From Cardiobacteriaceae bacterium (GTDB taxonomy: Bacteria > Pseudomonadota > Gammaproteobacteria > Cardiobacteriales > Cardiobacteriaceae): a stretch of 48,176 nucleotides of DNA. The stretch's first letter is position 1; every line of letters starts with the position of its first letter. Made by a program: the position numbers and the translations under genes. Under the pieces are notes generated by a model. The model was not told the DNA's origin and did no database searches. It saw nothing but the letters and a program-made list of their open reading frames with translations. Location: NCBI GenBank assembly GCA_030525785.1, contig JAUNEA010000011.1, forward strand, positions 1 to 48,176, in the 5' to 3' direction. Shown here in pieces: positions 37,938 to 46,471 of the stretch.

Positions 37938-38056
37938 TGAACCTTAAATCCTCCTCTTGAGCAAAGCGCTTTGGAAATCCACCAAAGCGCTTTGTTATTG
38001 ATGACACACCAAGCATTTGGTGATAACAGAATTTCTAAGCTATCCCCTCATTATTT

Positions 38057-38099
38057 TGCTAAAATCTTTATCCCAAATGCCTGTTAAATCCTGTTAAAT
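38057..38099 (+). promoter_or_regulatory. Possible rpoZ promoter and tandem CCTGTTAAAT repeat
   Basis: TGCTAAAAT (38057-38065) is an extended -10-like element. It is followed by two perfect, contiguous copies of CCTGTTAAAT (38080-38099). The repeat could be an operator in the leader or chance; no factor is suggested. Confidence 0.3.
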
Positions 38100-38131
38100 A
38101 GGCGATTGTTTCTTTATTTAGGAGTATGACC

Positions 38132-38341
38132 ATGTCTAAAAATGTTTCTATCGAAGATTGCTTACAAGAAGAAAACAACCGTTTTCGTTTGGTGTTGGCA
38201 GCTTCTAAACGTGCGCGTCAAATTTCCACAGGGCATCAACCATTGGTGAACAACGAAGGCAACAAAAGCACCATCTTAGCTTTGCGCGAAATCGCCGAAC
38301 GAAAAGCCAGCATCTCTCATTTATTGAATACGGAAAGCTAA
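38132..38341 (+). CDS. rpoZ: RNA polymerase omega subunit
   Basis: A 69-residue subunit that helps RNA polymerase assembly and ppGpp response. The pattern SIEDCLQEENNRFRLVLAASKRARQ is the omega core, with PLVNNEGNKSTILALREIAE following. The start at 38132 (MSKNVS) is preferred over the ATG six bases upstream because TAGGAG lies seven bases before it. The gene begins the rpoZ-spoT-ridA-recG order; spoT starts five bases after its stop. Confidence 0.93.
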   Translation: MSKNVSIEDCLQEENNRFRLVLAASKRARQISTGHQPLVNNEGNKSTILALREIAERKASISHLLNTES

Positions 38342-38346
38342 TCATC

Positions 38347-40527
38347 ATGCCTGTGTCTTATCCTCTGGTTTCTAATCCCTTTGCTGAATTTTATGGCTCT
38401 GAGTTATTAAACGAGCATTATCAACTACTTGAACAGGCTATCAGCCAATATCTTAACCCCTCTGATGTGGAGAAGGTTCTGGCGGCAGCAGTTTTTGGCG
38501 CACAAGCCCACGATGGGCAAAAACGCAAATCAGGCGAGCCTTATTTTACCCACCCCATTCAAGTAGCATTGATTTTGGCAAAAAGCCGATTTGATGTGCC
38601 TGTCTTACAAGCTGCCTTGTTACACGATGTGCTGGAAGATACGCCCGTCACCAAAGAACAGATGACAAGACACTTTGGCTTACAAGTCGCCAATATCGTT
38701 GATGGCGTGAGCAAGCTTTATGAACTCAAGCACAAAGGCCCTTTGGTGGTTCAAGCAGAAACGTTCCGCCATCTCTTGATTTCTTGCGCCAAAGACCCAC
38801 GCGTGATTCTGATTAAACTCGCTGACCGTCTGCATAATCTGCAAACCTTAGATGCCTTCAAAGACAGACCCGACAAACAAAAGCGCATTGCCAAAGAAAC
38901 CATGGATATTTATGTTCCTATTGCTGACCGCTTGGGGCTATTTTTGTTTCGGATTGAATTGGAGGATTTGGCATTTTCTTATTTATTTCCTTGGCGCTAC
39001 GCTGTCATCAACCATCATTACAAAGCCCAAGAAACTCGCAAGCGCCAAGAATCCAGCGTTAAAGCGATGCATCAGGAAATTGAGCCACTGTTCAAAGCGC
39101 TTGGTATTTCCGCCAGCGTTCAGTTACGCCCTCGTTATTTGAGCAATATTTACCAACGCATGAAACGCAAAGGCAGCTTTCATGAGTCCATGAAAACCCA
39201 CTCTATCCGCATTTTGACCGATTCCATCGACAACTGTTACCGCATTTTGGGCTGCCTCCACAGCCGTTATCGCCCCATTGAAAACAAGCTTAACGATTAC
39301 ATTGGCTCGCCCAAAAGCAACGGCTATCGTTCCTTGCATACCAGCGTGGTGAACGAGGTTGGGCAAGTGTTTAACGTACAAATCCGCACCCACAGCATGC
39401 ATGCGTTGGCGGAAATGGGCATTGTTGCGGTCTGGCATCAAAAACTGAAAAATCAGCTGAATCAAGAAGAAGAAAGCCACAGCGTCAATGTGAACAAAAA
39501 TATGCGCGAATTTCTCACGCGTATCAAAGATATTCAAGATTTTACCCACGATCCTGAGGAGTTTTACGCCACCGTCAAAGCAGAGATGGGCGCAAAAGAT
39601 ATTCGTGTGTTCACCCCTGATGGCAAGCCTATTGATTTACCTCTGGGCGCAACCCCTATCGATTTTGCCTATGCCATTCATACCAACATCGGACATCATT
39701 GCGTGGCAGCGATTGTAAACGGGCGAGATTATCCCATTACCCAAGTATTGCAGCACGGGCAAACAGTCAGCATCAAAACCGATCCTAATGCCCACCCACA
39801 CCCACGCTGGGTGGAGCAAGTCGCCTCTCCTCGTGCTAAAACAGCCGTTCGCGATTACTTCAAAAAAGTCAGCTTTGAACAAGCCAGCGATATGGGTAAA
39901 AAGCGCTTTGCCCAAGCGGCTGCGCGTTATTTGAATGATGAAGTATTGATACAAGCTCGCTTAGAGCATTATTTATTGACAAATCAATTGGATAAAGAAA
40001 CTGTGTTTGCGGAAATTGGCTATGGCAAACGCCAATCATCTTTGCTGGCAGCGCATTTGTTTGATGACTACCCCTTGTTGCCTGCCAGTACACAAGCTAT
40101 TAAAGTCCAAAGCGCTTTGCATGAGACCATTCACCTCGCAAGCTGCTGTCGCCCTCTGCCTCATGAACCCATCACAGGCGCTCTCGATAGCAAAACCGAT
40201 GGCATCACCATTCACCGCCGCGACTGTCCCACCACCAAATCCATCAACCAAAGCAATTGGGTTTCAGCCGAATGGGCGGAAGAAGTGCAAGGCTTATTCG
40301 CTACCCAATTGCTCATTGATTGCATTGACCGCCGTGGGTTACTCAATGAAATCACCCACATCACAGGCGATAGCATCGACATTCGTAACCTCAAAATCGA
40401 AAATCACCCCGAAACCAAAACCGCGCGTCTTATCATCGATTTAGGCGTTGCGAATCGAAGCGCTTTGGCTCGTGTGATGGCGAGATTGCGCTCTGTGGAG
40501 GGTATCTTAAAGCTTAGCCGTACTTAA
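38347..40527 (+). CDS. spoT: SpoT-like (p)ppGpp hydrolase, synthetase site apparently inactive
   Basis: RelA/SpoT homologue of 726 residues. The N-terminal hydrolase is intact: HDGQKRKSGEPYFTHP and LLHDVLEDT (HD pair His93/Asp94). The synthetase domain keeps its fold (IGSPKSNGYRSLHTSV, QIRT) but two catalytic acids are missing: the Asp of the usual D-x3-x-R block is Lys283 (KTHSIR) and the Glu of the EVQIRT block is Asn343 (FNVQIRT). A TGS domain (about 405-470) and a C-terminal ACT-like domain follow. It is therefore predicted to degrade but not make (p)ppGpp, with RelA elsewhere acting as the source. Hydrolase-only SpoT is known in some Moraxellaceae. Confidence 0.9.
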   Translation: MPVSYPLVSNPFAEFYGSELLNEHYQLLEQAISQYLNPSDVEKVLAAAVFGAQAHDGQKRKSGEPYFTHPIQVALILAKSRFDVPVLQAALLHDVLEDTPVTKEQMTRHFGLQVANIVDGVSKLYELKHKGPLVVQAETFRHLLISCAKDPRVILIKLADRLHNLQTLDAFKDRPDKQKRIAKETMDIYVPIADRLGLFLFRIELEDLAFSYLFPWRYAVINHHYKAQETRKRQESSVKAMHQEIEPLFKALGISASVQLRPRYLSNIYQRMKRKGSFHESMKTHSIRILTDSIDNCYRILGCLHSRYRPIENKLNDYIGSPKSNGYRSLHTSVVNEVGQVFNVQIRTHSMHALAEMGIVAVWHQKLKNQLNQEEESHSVNVNKNMREFLTRIKDIQDFTHDPEEFYATVKAEMGAKDIRVFTPDGKPIDLPLGATPIDFAYAIHTNIGHHCVAAIVNGRDYPITQVLQHGQTVSIKTDPNAHPHPRWVEQVASPRAKTAVRDYFKKVSFEQASDMGKKRFAQAAARYLNDEVLIQARLEHYLLTNQLDKETVFAEIGYGKRQSSLLAAHLFDDYPLLPASTQAIKVQSALHETIHLASCCRPLPHEPITGALDSKTDGITIHRRDCPTTKSINQSNWVSAEWAEEVQGLFATQLLIDCIDRRGLLNEITHITGDSIDIRNLKIENHPETKTARLIIDLGVANRSALARVMARLRSVEGILKLSRT

Positions 40528-40583
40528 GCCCAAAGCGCTTTGCTGTTTTATTCTGTTCCATTCACTCAAATCAGGAGATTCTT

Positions 40584-40961
40584 ATGTCTAAAGAAATCAT
40601 CAATGCCCCCAAAGCCCCTAAAGCTATTGGTGCCTATTCTCACGCAGCAGCGGTTGGGAATTTGGTGTTTTTATCGGGTCAAATCCCACTTAACCCCGAA
40701 ACAATGGAATTGGAAGAAGGCTTTACCAATCAAGCTAATCGCGTATTTTCTAATTTACAAGCCGTTTGCGAAGCTGCTGGCACCCATTTGAACAATGCCG
40801 TCAAACTCAATATCTATTTGATGGATTTAGCCAATTTCGCAGAACTCAACGAAATCATGGCAAAATGGATTGACGCTCCTTACCCTGCTCGCGCCGCTAT
40901 TCAAGTGGCTGGTTTGCCCAAAGGTGCATTGATTGAAATTGAGGCGGTGGTTTCTCGCTAA
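40584..40961 (+). CDS. ridA: RidA-family reactive imine deaminase
   Basis: Hydrolyses reactive enamine/imine products of threonine dehydratase and similar enzymes. The 125 residues have the family start APKAPKAIGAYSHA, GNLVFLSGQIPLNP and the active-site Arg in PYPARAAIQVAGLPKGALIEIE. AGGAG precedes the ATG. It sits between spoT and recG, as in Pseudomonas and Acinetobacter, and the flanking spacers each carry a palindrome. Confidence 0.95.
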   Translation: MSKEIINAPKAPKAIGAYSHAAAVGNLVFLSGQIPLNPETMELEEGFTNQANRVFSNLQAVCEAAGTHLNNAVKLNIYLMDLANFAELNEIMAKWIDAPYPARAAIQVAGLPKGALIEIEAVVSR

Positions 40962-40983
40962 GCCCAAAGCGCTTTGAAATCTT

Positions 40984-43008
40984 ATGCCCTTTCAAAGACC
41001 TATTGAAGATTTGGTCAGCGAAAAAGCCCTGCCAATTTTAAAACAGGCAGGGTTTCATCATTGGGGCGATGTGTTGTTTCATTTGCCCATTCGCTATGAA
41101 GACAAAACCCATCTTACTCCCATTGCACAACTCCGAGCAGAACAAAGCGCTTTGGTTTGGGGGAAAATAGTAGGGGTTCGTGTTTCGCCCAAAGTGTTGA
41201 ATGTTCGGATTCAAGACCAAGCAGGGCATAGTATGCAGATTTTGCTGTTTAAATATTACCCCAATCAAATCAAGATGTTCACAAAAGGTCGTGAAGGGCT
41301 TTTCTACGGCAAAGCGCTTTGGCACCACGATGGTTTCTCTTTTCATCACCCCAGCATCACTTGGCTCAAAAAAGATCAATTGCCCACGCTAGAATCCTCC
41401 CTCACCCCTATTTACCGTAGCTTTCCTTCTATCAGCCAACGTCAGTGGCAAAGCTGGATAAGCAAAGCGCTTTCTGCTCTCCCCGATGAACCTGACCCTC
41501 TCGCGCTCTTTCATCTACTTCCACTCAAACAAGCTCTTATCACCCTCCACCAACCCAGCCCCAACGATTCACCCAGCCAACTTCTCCAACCTGAACACCC
41601 TGCCAGATGGCGTTTGATTGTTGATGAATTGCTCGCCCATCATGCCAGTATTGCTTACGCTCGCACTGAACGAACACGTCTCAAAGCCTATAAACTCCCA
41701 AAATCCAAAGCGCTTTTGCCTGCGCTCAAAGCGCTTTTGCCGTATCAACTGACCGATGCCCAAGAACGTGTGATACAAGAAATCGAAAACGATTTGAAAA
41801 AAACTCACCCCATGCAACGCTTGGTACAAGGCGATGTAGGTTCAGGGAAAACGATGGTAGCCTTTGCTGCCTGTTTGCAAGCGATTGAAGCTGGGAAACA
41901 AGCTGCCCTCATGACCCCAACCGAGTTACTCGCCGAACAACATTTCCTCAATCTAAAGCGCTTTGCTCAATCGCTCGACATCAGTTGTGTTCTCCTAAGC
42001 TCCAAACAAAAAACCTCCGAAAAGAGGAATCATCTCCAAGCCATTCAAAGTGGAGCAGCTCAACTGATTATCGGCACACATGCCCTGATTCAGCAACAAG
42101 TGCAATATCACGATTTGGCGCTGGTTGCTATCGATGAACAACATCGCTTTGGCGTGCATCAGCGTTTACAACTCCAACAAAAAAACCACCGCCGCACGCC
42201 TCATCAACTCATTCTTACCGCTACTCCCATTCCACGCACCCTCGCGATGAGTCATTATGGTGAGCTGGATTTATCCATCATCGATAGCTTGCCTAAAGGT
42301 CGTAAGCCTATTCAAACCAGTGTGATGAATCGAGAAAAGCGCTTTGCCATTATGCGCCGTTTGGGCGAGTTGTGTGCAACAGGTAAGCAAGCGTATTGGG
42401 TTTGCCCTTTGATTGAAGAAAGCGAGATGCTCGAATGTGAAAATGCTGAGGCAACATTTGCACAATTGCAAAGCGCTTTGCCACAAGTAACTATTGGCTT
42501 GGTTCACGGACGTATGCCCACCGCTGAACGCCAAGCAACCATGAAGCGCTTTGTGGACAATGATGTACAACTGTTGGTGGCAACGACTGTGATTGAAGTC
42601 GGCGTTGATGTTCCCAATGCTAACATTATGGTGATTGAAAATGCGGAGCGATTCGGCTTATCCCAATTGCATCAATTGCGAGGACGCGTGGGGCGTGGCA
42701 AAGAACAAGCGCATTGTGTGCTGTTGTATCAAGAACCGCTGGGACATGTCGCAAAATCAAGGCTGAATATTATGCGTCAAAGTCATGATGGTTTTTGGAT
42801 TGCAGAACAGGATTTATTGTTGCGTGGAGCAGGTGAATTGCTGGGAACACGACAAACAGGAGCGGTAGGTTTTTTGATGGCAGAATTGCCACGCGATGAA
42901 GCACTGTTACCCAAGCTTGGTTCCTATTTTGCAACACTCTCACCAACAGAACAAAGCGCTTTGGTAAGAAGGTGGTGGATTTCTCGTTCGCAGTATTTGG
43001 CAGCTTAA
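40984..43008 (+). CDS. recG: ATP-dependent DNA helicase RecG
   Basis: Regresses stalled replication forks and Holliday junctions. At 674 residues it is near the usual 690. It has the N-terminal wedge (OB) domain, then superfamily 2 motifs GDVGSGKT (Walker A), DEQHRFG (the RecG form of DEAD) and LTATPIPRT, and a second RecA-like domain with VHGRM, VATTVIEVGVDVPNA and QLRGRVGRG. It lies 22 bases after ridA. The gene holds about ten palindrome copies, including two exactly 21 bases apart (KALLPALKALLP). Confidence 0.97.
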   Translation: MPFQRPIEDLVSEKALPILKQAGFHHWGDVLFHLPIRYEDKTHLTPIAQLRAEQSALVWGKIVGVRVSPKVLNVRIQDQAGHSMQILLFKYYPNQIKMFTKGREGLFYGKALWHHDGFSFHHPSITWLKKDQLPTLESSLTPIYRSFPSISQRQWQSWISKALSALPDEPDPLALFHLLPLKQALITLHQPSPNDSPSQLLQPEHPARWRLIVDELLAHHASIAYARTERTRLKAYKLPKSKALLPALKALLPYQLTDAQERVIQEIENDLKKTHPMQRLVQGDVGSGKTMVAFAACLQAIEAGKQAALMTPTELLAEQHFLNLKRFAQSLDISCVLLSSKQKTSEKRNHLQAIQSGAAQLIIGTHALIQQQVQYHDLALVAIDEQHRFGVHQRLQLQQKNHRRTPHQLILTATPIPRTLAMSHYGELDLSIIDSLPKGRKPIQTSVMNREKRFAIMRRLGELCATGKQAYWVCPLIEESEMLECENAEATFAQLQSALPQVTIGLVHGRMPTAERQATMKRFVDNDVQLLVATTVIEVGVDVPNANIMVIENAERFGLSQLHQLRGRVGRGKEQAHCVLLYQEPLGHVAKSRLNIMRQSHDGFWIAEQDLLLRGAGELLGTRQTGAVGFLMAELPRDEALLPKLGSYFATLSPTEQSALVRRWWISRSQYLAA

Positions 43009-43040
43009 GGAGCCGTGCTATTCATCAAACATTCAGGCAT

Positions 43041-43070
43041 AAAAAAAGCAGCTTGATTGCTGCTGTTTTT
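43041..43070. terminator. Bidirectional terminator between recG and tRNA-Leu
   Basis: Stem AGCAGC / GCTGCT with loop TTGATT, preceded by seven A and followed by a T tract, so it works for recG (plus) and tRNA-Leu (minus). Confidence 0.85.
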
Positions 43071-43084
43071 CTTTTCTATGAAGG

Positions 43085-43171
43085 TGGTGCCCAGAGTCGG
43101 AGTCGAACCGACACGGTATTTCTACCGAGGGATTTTAAGTCCCTTGCGTCTACCAGTTTCGCCATCTGGGC
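43085..43171 (-). tRNA. tRNA-Leu (anticodon TAA)
   Basis: An 87-base class II tRNA with encoded CCA: acceptor GCCCAGA / TCTGGGC, anticodon loop CTTAAAA, long variable arm (CGGTAGAAATACCG) and T arm TCGGTTCGACTCCGA. Confidence 0.95.
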
Positions 43172-43182
43172 AACAGGTGGAG

Positions 43183-43211
43183 ATGATACGCCTATTAAAA
43201 TGCTTTGTCAA
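43183..43211 (-). promoter_or_regulatory. Promoter of tRNA-Leu
   Basis: On the minus strand TTGACA (-35), a 17-base spacer and TATCAT (-10). The -35 box overlaps the stop codon region of the MetR-like gene. Confidence 0.75.
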
Positions 43212-44110
43212 GCATTTCTTTTCTGTTGTTGTGCCAACTCAATAAAACCTTTGATGTAATCCAAATCCATATCCGCATCGCGCATACCTAAATGAATATG
43301 CTTGAATACACCATCTCCCAATCTCAAGGTTTTAATCGGCAAATGTGAAGCCTGCTGCTTCACCAACCACAAGGGCAAAGCGCTTACCCCTCGATTCTCT
43401 GCTACCAAATGCAACATCATTTCTGTGGTTTCTGAAGTTTTGTGTTGCCAAACATCAGCTTGATTAGGCCATAAAAAACGCGAAAAAATATCCAATCGCT
43501 CTTTTGGCACAGGGTAAGTAATCAAAATCTCATCACACAAATCCTGAGCTGAAATTGCCTCTTTCGCAGCTAATGCATGTTTTTCTGAAACCACCAGCAC
43601 TTGTTCATACGGAAACACGGGCAAAAAAGTGAGGCGTGGCAAAGTGATGGGGTCAGGCGTAATCAACATATCCACTTCATACGCCAAAAGCGCTTCTGCT
43701 CCCTTGAATTTCACTTGCTGGCGAACATCAACATCAACTTGTGGAAAAATCCGCAAATAATCTGCCACAATCCGCAATAGCCATTGATAACATGGGTGAC
43801 ATTCCATGCCAACACGCAAAAAGCCCACACGCCCTCGCACGTGGTCTTTCAAATGATTCTCCAAGTATTCAAACTGTGGCAAAATCTTCTGCGCAAATTG
43901 ATAAAGCTTTTGACCTGCTGGCGTAAGCTCTAATTGTCGTCCTTCTTTACGCCATATTTTGATGTTCAGATGATTTTCCAAATGGCGGATACTATGGCTC
44001 AAAGCGCTTTGGCTTAAATGTAGCCTCTCTGCTGCTCGTGTGATATTGCCCTGCTCAACTACCGCCAATACAATCTTTAAATGCTGTCTGTCTAAATACT
44101 GTGATGACAT
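43208..44110 (-). CDS. metR: LysR-family regulator, MetR-like
   Basis: DNA-binding regulator of 300 residues. An N-terminal winged helix (QHLKIVLAVVEQGNITRAAERLHLSQSALSHSIRHLE) is followed by an effector domain in which VGMECHPCYQWL, KHALAAKEAISAQDL and ITYPVPKERLDIFSRFL match MetR closely. MetR activates metE with homocysteine as co-inducer; a TGAA-N5-TTCA box lies before metE in this window, 30 kb away. The start is MSSQYLD at 44110 with GAGGG upstream; an apparent 60-codon extension only reads the 3' end of the pilin gene in another frame. It lies ten bases after the pilin cluster and might be read with it. Confidence 0.85.
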   Translation of the reverse strand: MSSQYLDRQHLKIVLAVVEQGNITRAAERLHLSQSALSHSIRHLENHLNIKIWRKEGRQLELTPAGQKLYQFAQKILPQFEYLENHLKDHVRGRVGFLRVGMECHPCYQWLLRIVADYLRIFPQVDVDVRQQVKFKGAEALLAYEVDMLITPDPITLPRLTFLPVFPYEQVLVVSEKHALAAKEAISAQDLCDEILITYPVPKERLDIFSRFLWPNQADVWQHKTSETTEMMLHLVAENRGVSALPLWLVKQQASHLPIKTLRLGDGVFKHIHLGMRDADMDLDYIKGFIELAQQQKRNA

Positions 44111-44120
44111 CAATCCCTCG

Positions 44121-44588
44121 CTAATTCCAGCATTCTTGAGTTGCCAGCGTACGGCTACTGTGTGGCACGGGCTCTTCAATGCTTTGCACATTTGCCATGC
44201 GCATATTACTCTGGGTGATGAAAAGCGCTTTACACGTATCTTTACGCTGTATGCCCTGCGCTGTCGCGCGTAACACATATCCTTGCTCACTGGGCAAGGT
44301 TGAAAAATCCACGCGATAACGGCTACTCACATCATAAATCCCCCAATCTTCTAAGGTTGAATGTGTGATAGCTTGACCATTAGGCAACTGATGCCAACGG
44401 CGTGTTTCGGTGTAATTCTTTTGCATTTGCTGAGCGGCAGTTTCCAAAGCGCTTTGGGCTTCTTGTCGATAAGCTCGCAAAGCATAACGCTGATAATGCC
44501 CCAAAGCCAACATCGATAAAATGCCAATAATTGCCACAACCACCATCAGTTCAATTAAGGTAAAGCCTTTGTGCTGCCGATTTTGCAC
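44121..44588 (-). CDS. Minor type IV pilin, PilE/ComP-like
   Basis: Prepilin of 155 residues. The short leader ends in KGFTLIELMVVVAIIGIL, giving cleavage after Gly and the conserved Glu5 of the mature pilin, then the hydrophobic helix and a globular part with two Cys near the end (DTC, ECW) that could form the D-loop disulfide. The length and layout fit PilE-type minor pilins, including ComP-like subunits that bind uptake sequences in Neisseria. It is the last gene of the pilin cluster; no clear ribosome site is needed as it lies three bases after the FimT-like gene. Whether it binds DNA is unknown. Confidence 0.82.
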   Translation of the reverse strand: MQNRQHKGFTLIELMVVVAIIGILSMLALGHYQRYALRAYRQEAQSALETAAQQMQKNYTETRRWHQLPNGQAITHSTLEDWGIYDVSSRYRVDFSTLPSEQGYVLRATAQGIQRKDTCKALFITQSNMRMANVQSIEEPVPHSSRTLATQECWN

Positions 44589-44591
44589 AGT

Positions 44592-45110
44592 TCAACTCCT
44601 TGTTGCTGAGCCTTCCAAACGCCCACCTAAACTGATTTTCAAAAAACGACAATGGCTACCATCAGAGGAACAAATGCTGATTGTGCCTTGTTGGTTATTG
44701 ATACGCCCATTGGCTTGAAATTCGATACCACGCGTAAAGCTTCGCGCAGATTCAATCCGAATCAGCACGGCTTGTTCATTCAACGAACGCCTCAAATCGC
44801 CAAACATCGTATCTTGAATAATGCGTGGCTCACTACTTTTGATAATAATCCAACCTTTACTGAAATCTTTAGCATGGTTACAACTTTTACCATCACTACT
44901 ACCACATAAAGTCACCGTTTCTTTCAAACGCATAGCCTCTCGCTGAGCTAAGAAAAAAGCGCTTTGCCATTGATTCGTGGCGCTACGTACTTTTTCCCTC
45001 ACTATCAAAGATTGATAAAACGGAGAAGCCATCGCCACCAGAACCGAAAAAATCAGTACTACTGTTATCATCTCCAACAAAGTGTAGCCACGTTGTTCAG
45101 TAAAGCGCAT
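44592..45110 (-). CDS. FimT/GspH-type pseudopilin
   Basis: Minor pilin of 172 residues with leader RGYTLLEMITVVLIFSVLV (cleavage after Gly, Glu5) and a GspH/FimT-type beta domain: AQREAMRLKETVTLCGSSDGKSC and GTISICSSDGSHCRFLKIS, with the typical two Cys pairs. FimT of Legionella is reported as a DNA-binding uptake pilin. It overlaps the PilX-like gene by 14 bases. Confidence 0.85.
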   Translation of the reverse strand: MRFTEQRGYTLLEMITVVLIFSVLVAMASPFYQSLIVREKVRSATNQWQSAFFLAQREAMRLKETVTLCGSSDGKSCNHAKDFSKGWIIIKSSEPRIIQDTMFGDLRRSLNEQAVLIRIESARSFTRGIEFQANGRINNQQGTISICSSDGSHCRFLKISLGGRLEGSATRS

Positions 45111-45858
45111 ACGTTCCTTGCATCATGAGATTGCTTAACTGGCTATCTTTAGCATCACCACGCCCAAAGCCCAGTGCAGTAACGCGCAAAATGACCACAT
45201 TATCTAAGGTTTTTTGGTCAGCTTCCGCCAAAGTCAGTTCGTTTGGCAATAAACGCTCCACCACAAAACGTGGTACTCGCTCACCACTGTTATTGCATGA
45301 TAAACACTCCAATGTCTTCAAAGGGTTATCTAACTTTATTTTTGCTTGGCGTCGTTGATCATCAGCAGCATCTTCAGCTTGCTTTGCTTCACGTCCCCAA
45401 GACACACAAATCCACAAAGGTTGGCATTGAGGGTAATGTTCGTTCAGATAGTCGCCCGTATAGAATCCCTGCTGCCAAAGCGCTTTGAGGGGTGGTAGAT
45501 TATCTGATGTAGGCAAATCCAGCTGAGTAATGGTTTCGCTGGGCAAACGCATCAATTGTGATAAATAAGAAGCAGCTTCTTGCTGGCAGTTCACATTTTC
45601 TGCTTCTTTACGCAATAGGCAATAAGCTTCACCTTGCTTGAGTAAATAATACTCCACATAATTAAAAACAGAGCGCGAACTCTCTCGCGCTAAGGTTAAA
45701 TCCAAATCTATACTGGCTTTCTGTTCTTCCAGACGGCTACTGGTGACAGTGAAACGTAGCATGGATAACAATACCAGCAAAAACACCATACAAGTCAGTA
45801 GAATAACACCACGATCAAAGCGCTTTTTCGGTGGAGAATTATAGCGAGAAAGGAACAA
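45097..45858 (-). CDS. PilX/PilK-like minor pilin assembly protein
   Basis: A 253-residue protein with a type IV pilin-like N-terminal helix RGVILLTCMVFLLVLLSML but without the usual Glu5, as in PilX/PilK. The body has several Cys and no recognised domain. It lies between the PilV-like gene (20-base overlap) and the FimT-like gene (14-base overlap). A palindrome copy immediately precedes the helix (KKRFDRG). Confidence 0.72.
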   Translation of the reverse strand: MFLSRYNSPPKKRFDRGVILLTCMVFLLVLLSMLRFTVTSSRLEEQKASIDLDLTLARESSRSVFNYVEYYLLKQGEAYCLLRKEAENVNCQQEAASYLSQLMRLPSETITQLDLPTSDNLPPLKALWQQGFYTGDYLNEHYPQCQPLWICVSWGREAKQAEDAADDQRRQAKIKLDNPLKTLECLSCNNSGERVPRFVVERLLPNELTLAEADQKTLDNVVILRVTALGFGRGDAKDSQLSNLMMQGTYALY

Positions 45859-46405
45859 CGATGCCTCCTATACGCAAATCATTGCCGTATTTCTCTTGTC
45901 GCCGTTCAGCAGACAAAGCATCTTCAGAGTTATAACTCCAAAAAATCGCCAATAAATAATTCTCATGTCCCAAATCGCTAGGCAACAATTGAAAACGTGG
46001 TAAAGGTAAAGAATCTTCCAAAGCGCTTTGCCAGGATTGAATATCAGCTTTTGCTAACAATTCAGGGGTTTTACAGTCCCGTTCACAATTTTGTAAAGAT
46101 TGCATATTAATCGAACGATACAAAGCGCTTTTCTCTTCTTCTGTAGCTTTAGCAAAGTGGCGGAGTTTTTGCTCATTTATGCCCGATTCTTGAAACATAT
46201 AATGCTTCGCGGCCGAAGCATTAACCCGAATCTTATCCACCAATGATTGTGCCTGCATTTGGGCAGCACTAGTATAAGCTGCACTTTCTCCAAACCGAAC
46301 ACTCGTTTGTATCATAGAAACGCTCATCGCCAAAACGATACCAATAATCAGCATGGAAACCACTACTTCCAATAAATTCATACCTCGCTGTCGTCTGATT
46401 CTCAT
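45839..46405 (-). CDS. PilV-like minor pilin
   Basis: A 188-residue prepilin with RGMNLLEVVVSMLIIGIVL (cleavage after Gly, Glu5), the start typical of PilV/PilI. It is the first gene of the cluster and has GGAG in its leader. The PilW-like gene usually found between PilV and PilX is missing. Cys residues near CERDCKT may form a disulfide. Confidence 0.8.
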   Translation of the reverse strand: MRIRRQRGMNLLEVVVSMLIIGIVLAMSVSMIQTSVRFGESAAYTSAAQMQAQSLVDKIRVNASAAKHYMFQESGINEQKLRHFAKATEEEKSALYRSINMQSLQNCERDCKTPELLAKADIQSWQSALEDSLPLPRFQLLPSDLGHENYLLAIFWSYNSEDALSAERRQEKYGNDLRIGGIVVPFSL

Positions 46406-46471
46406 GATATATTGCTCCTCTCCTATTTATTGAAAAATAACGCATATATCATGCCAAACGAATTATAAATC

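Noticed and set aside
43057-43259. Open frames across tRNA-Leu (VGVEPTRYFYRG type)
   Set aside because: Antisense of tRNA-Leu, the same artefact as above.
44111-44290. Longer MetR-like protein of 360 residues
   Set aside because: The extra 60 codons overlap the pilin gene in another frame and precede the normal LysR start, which has its own ribosome site.
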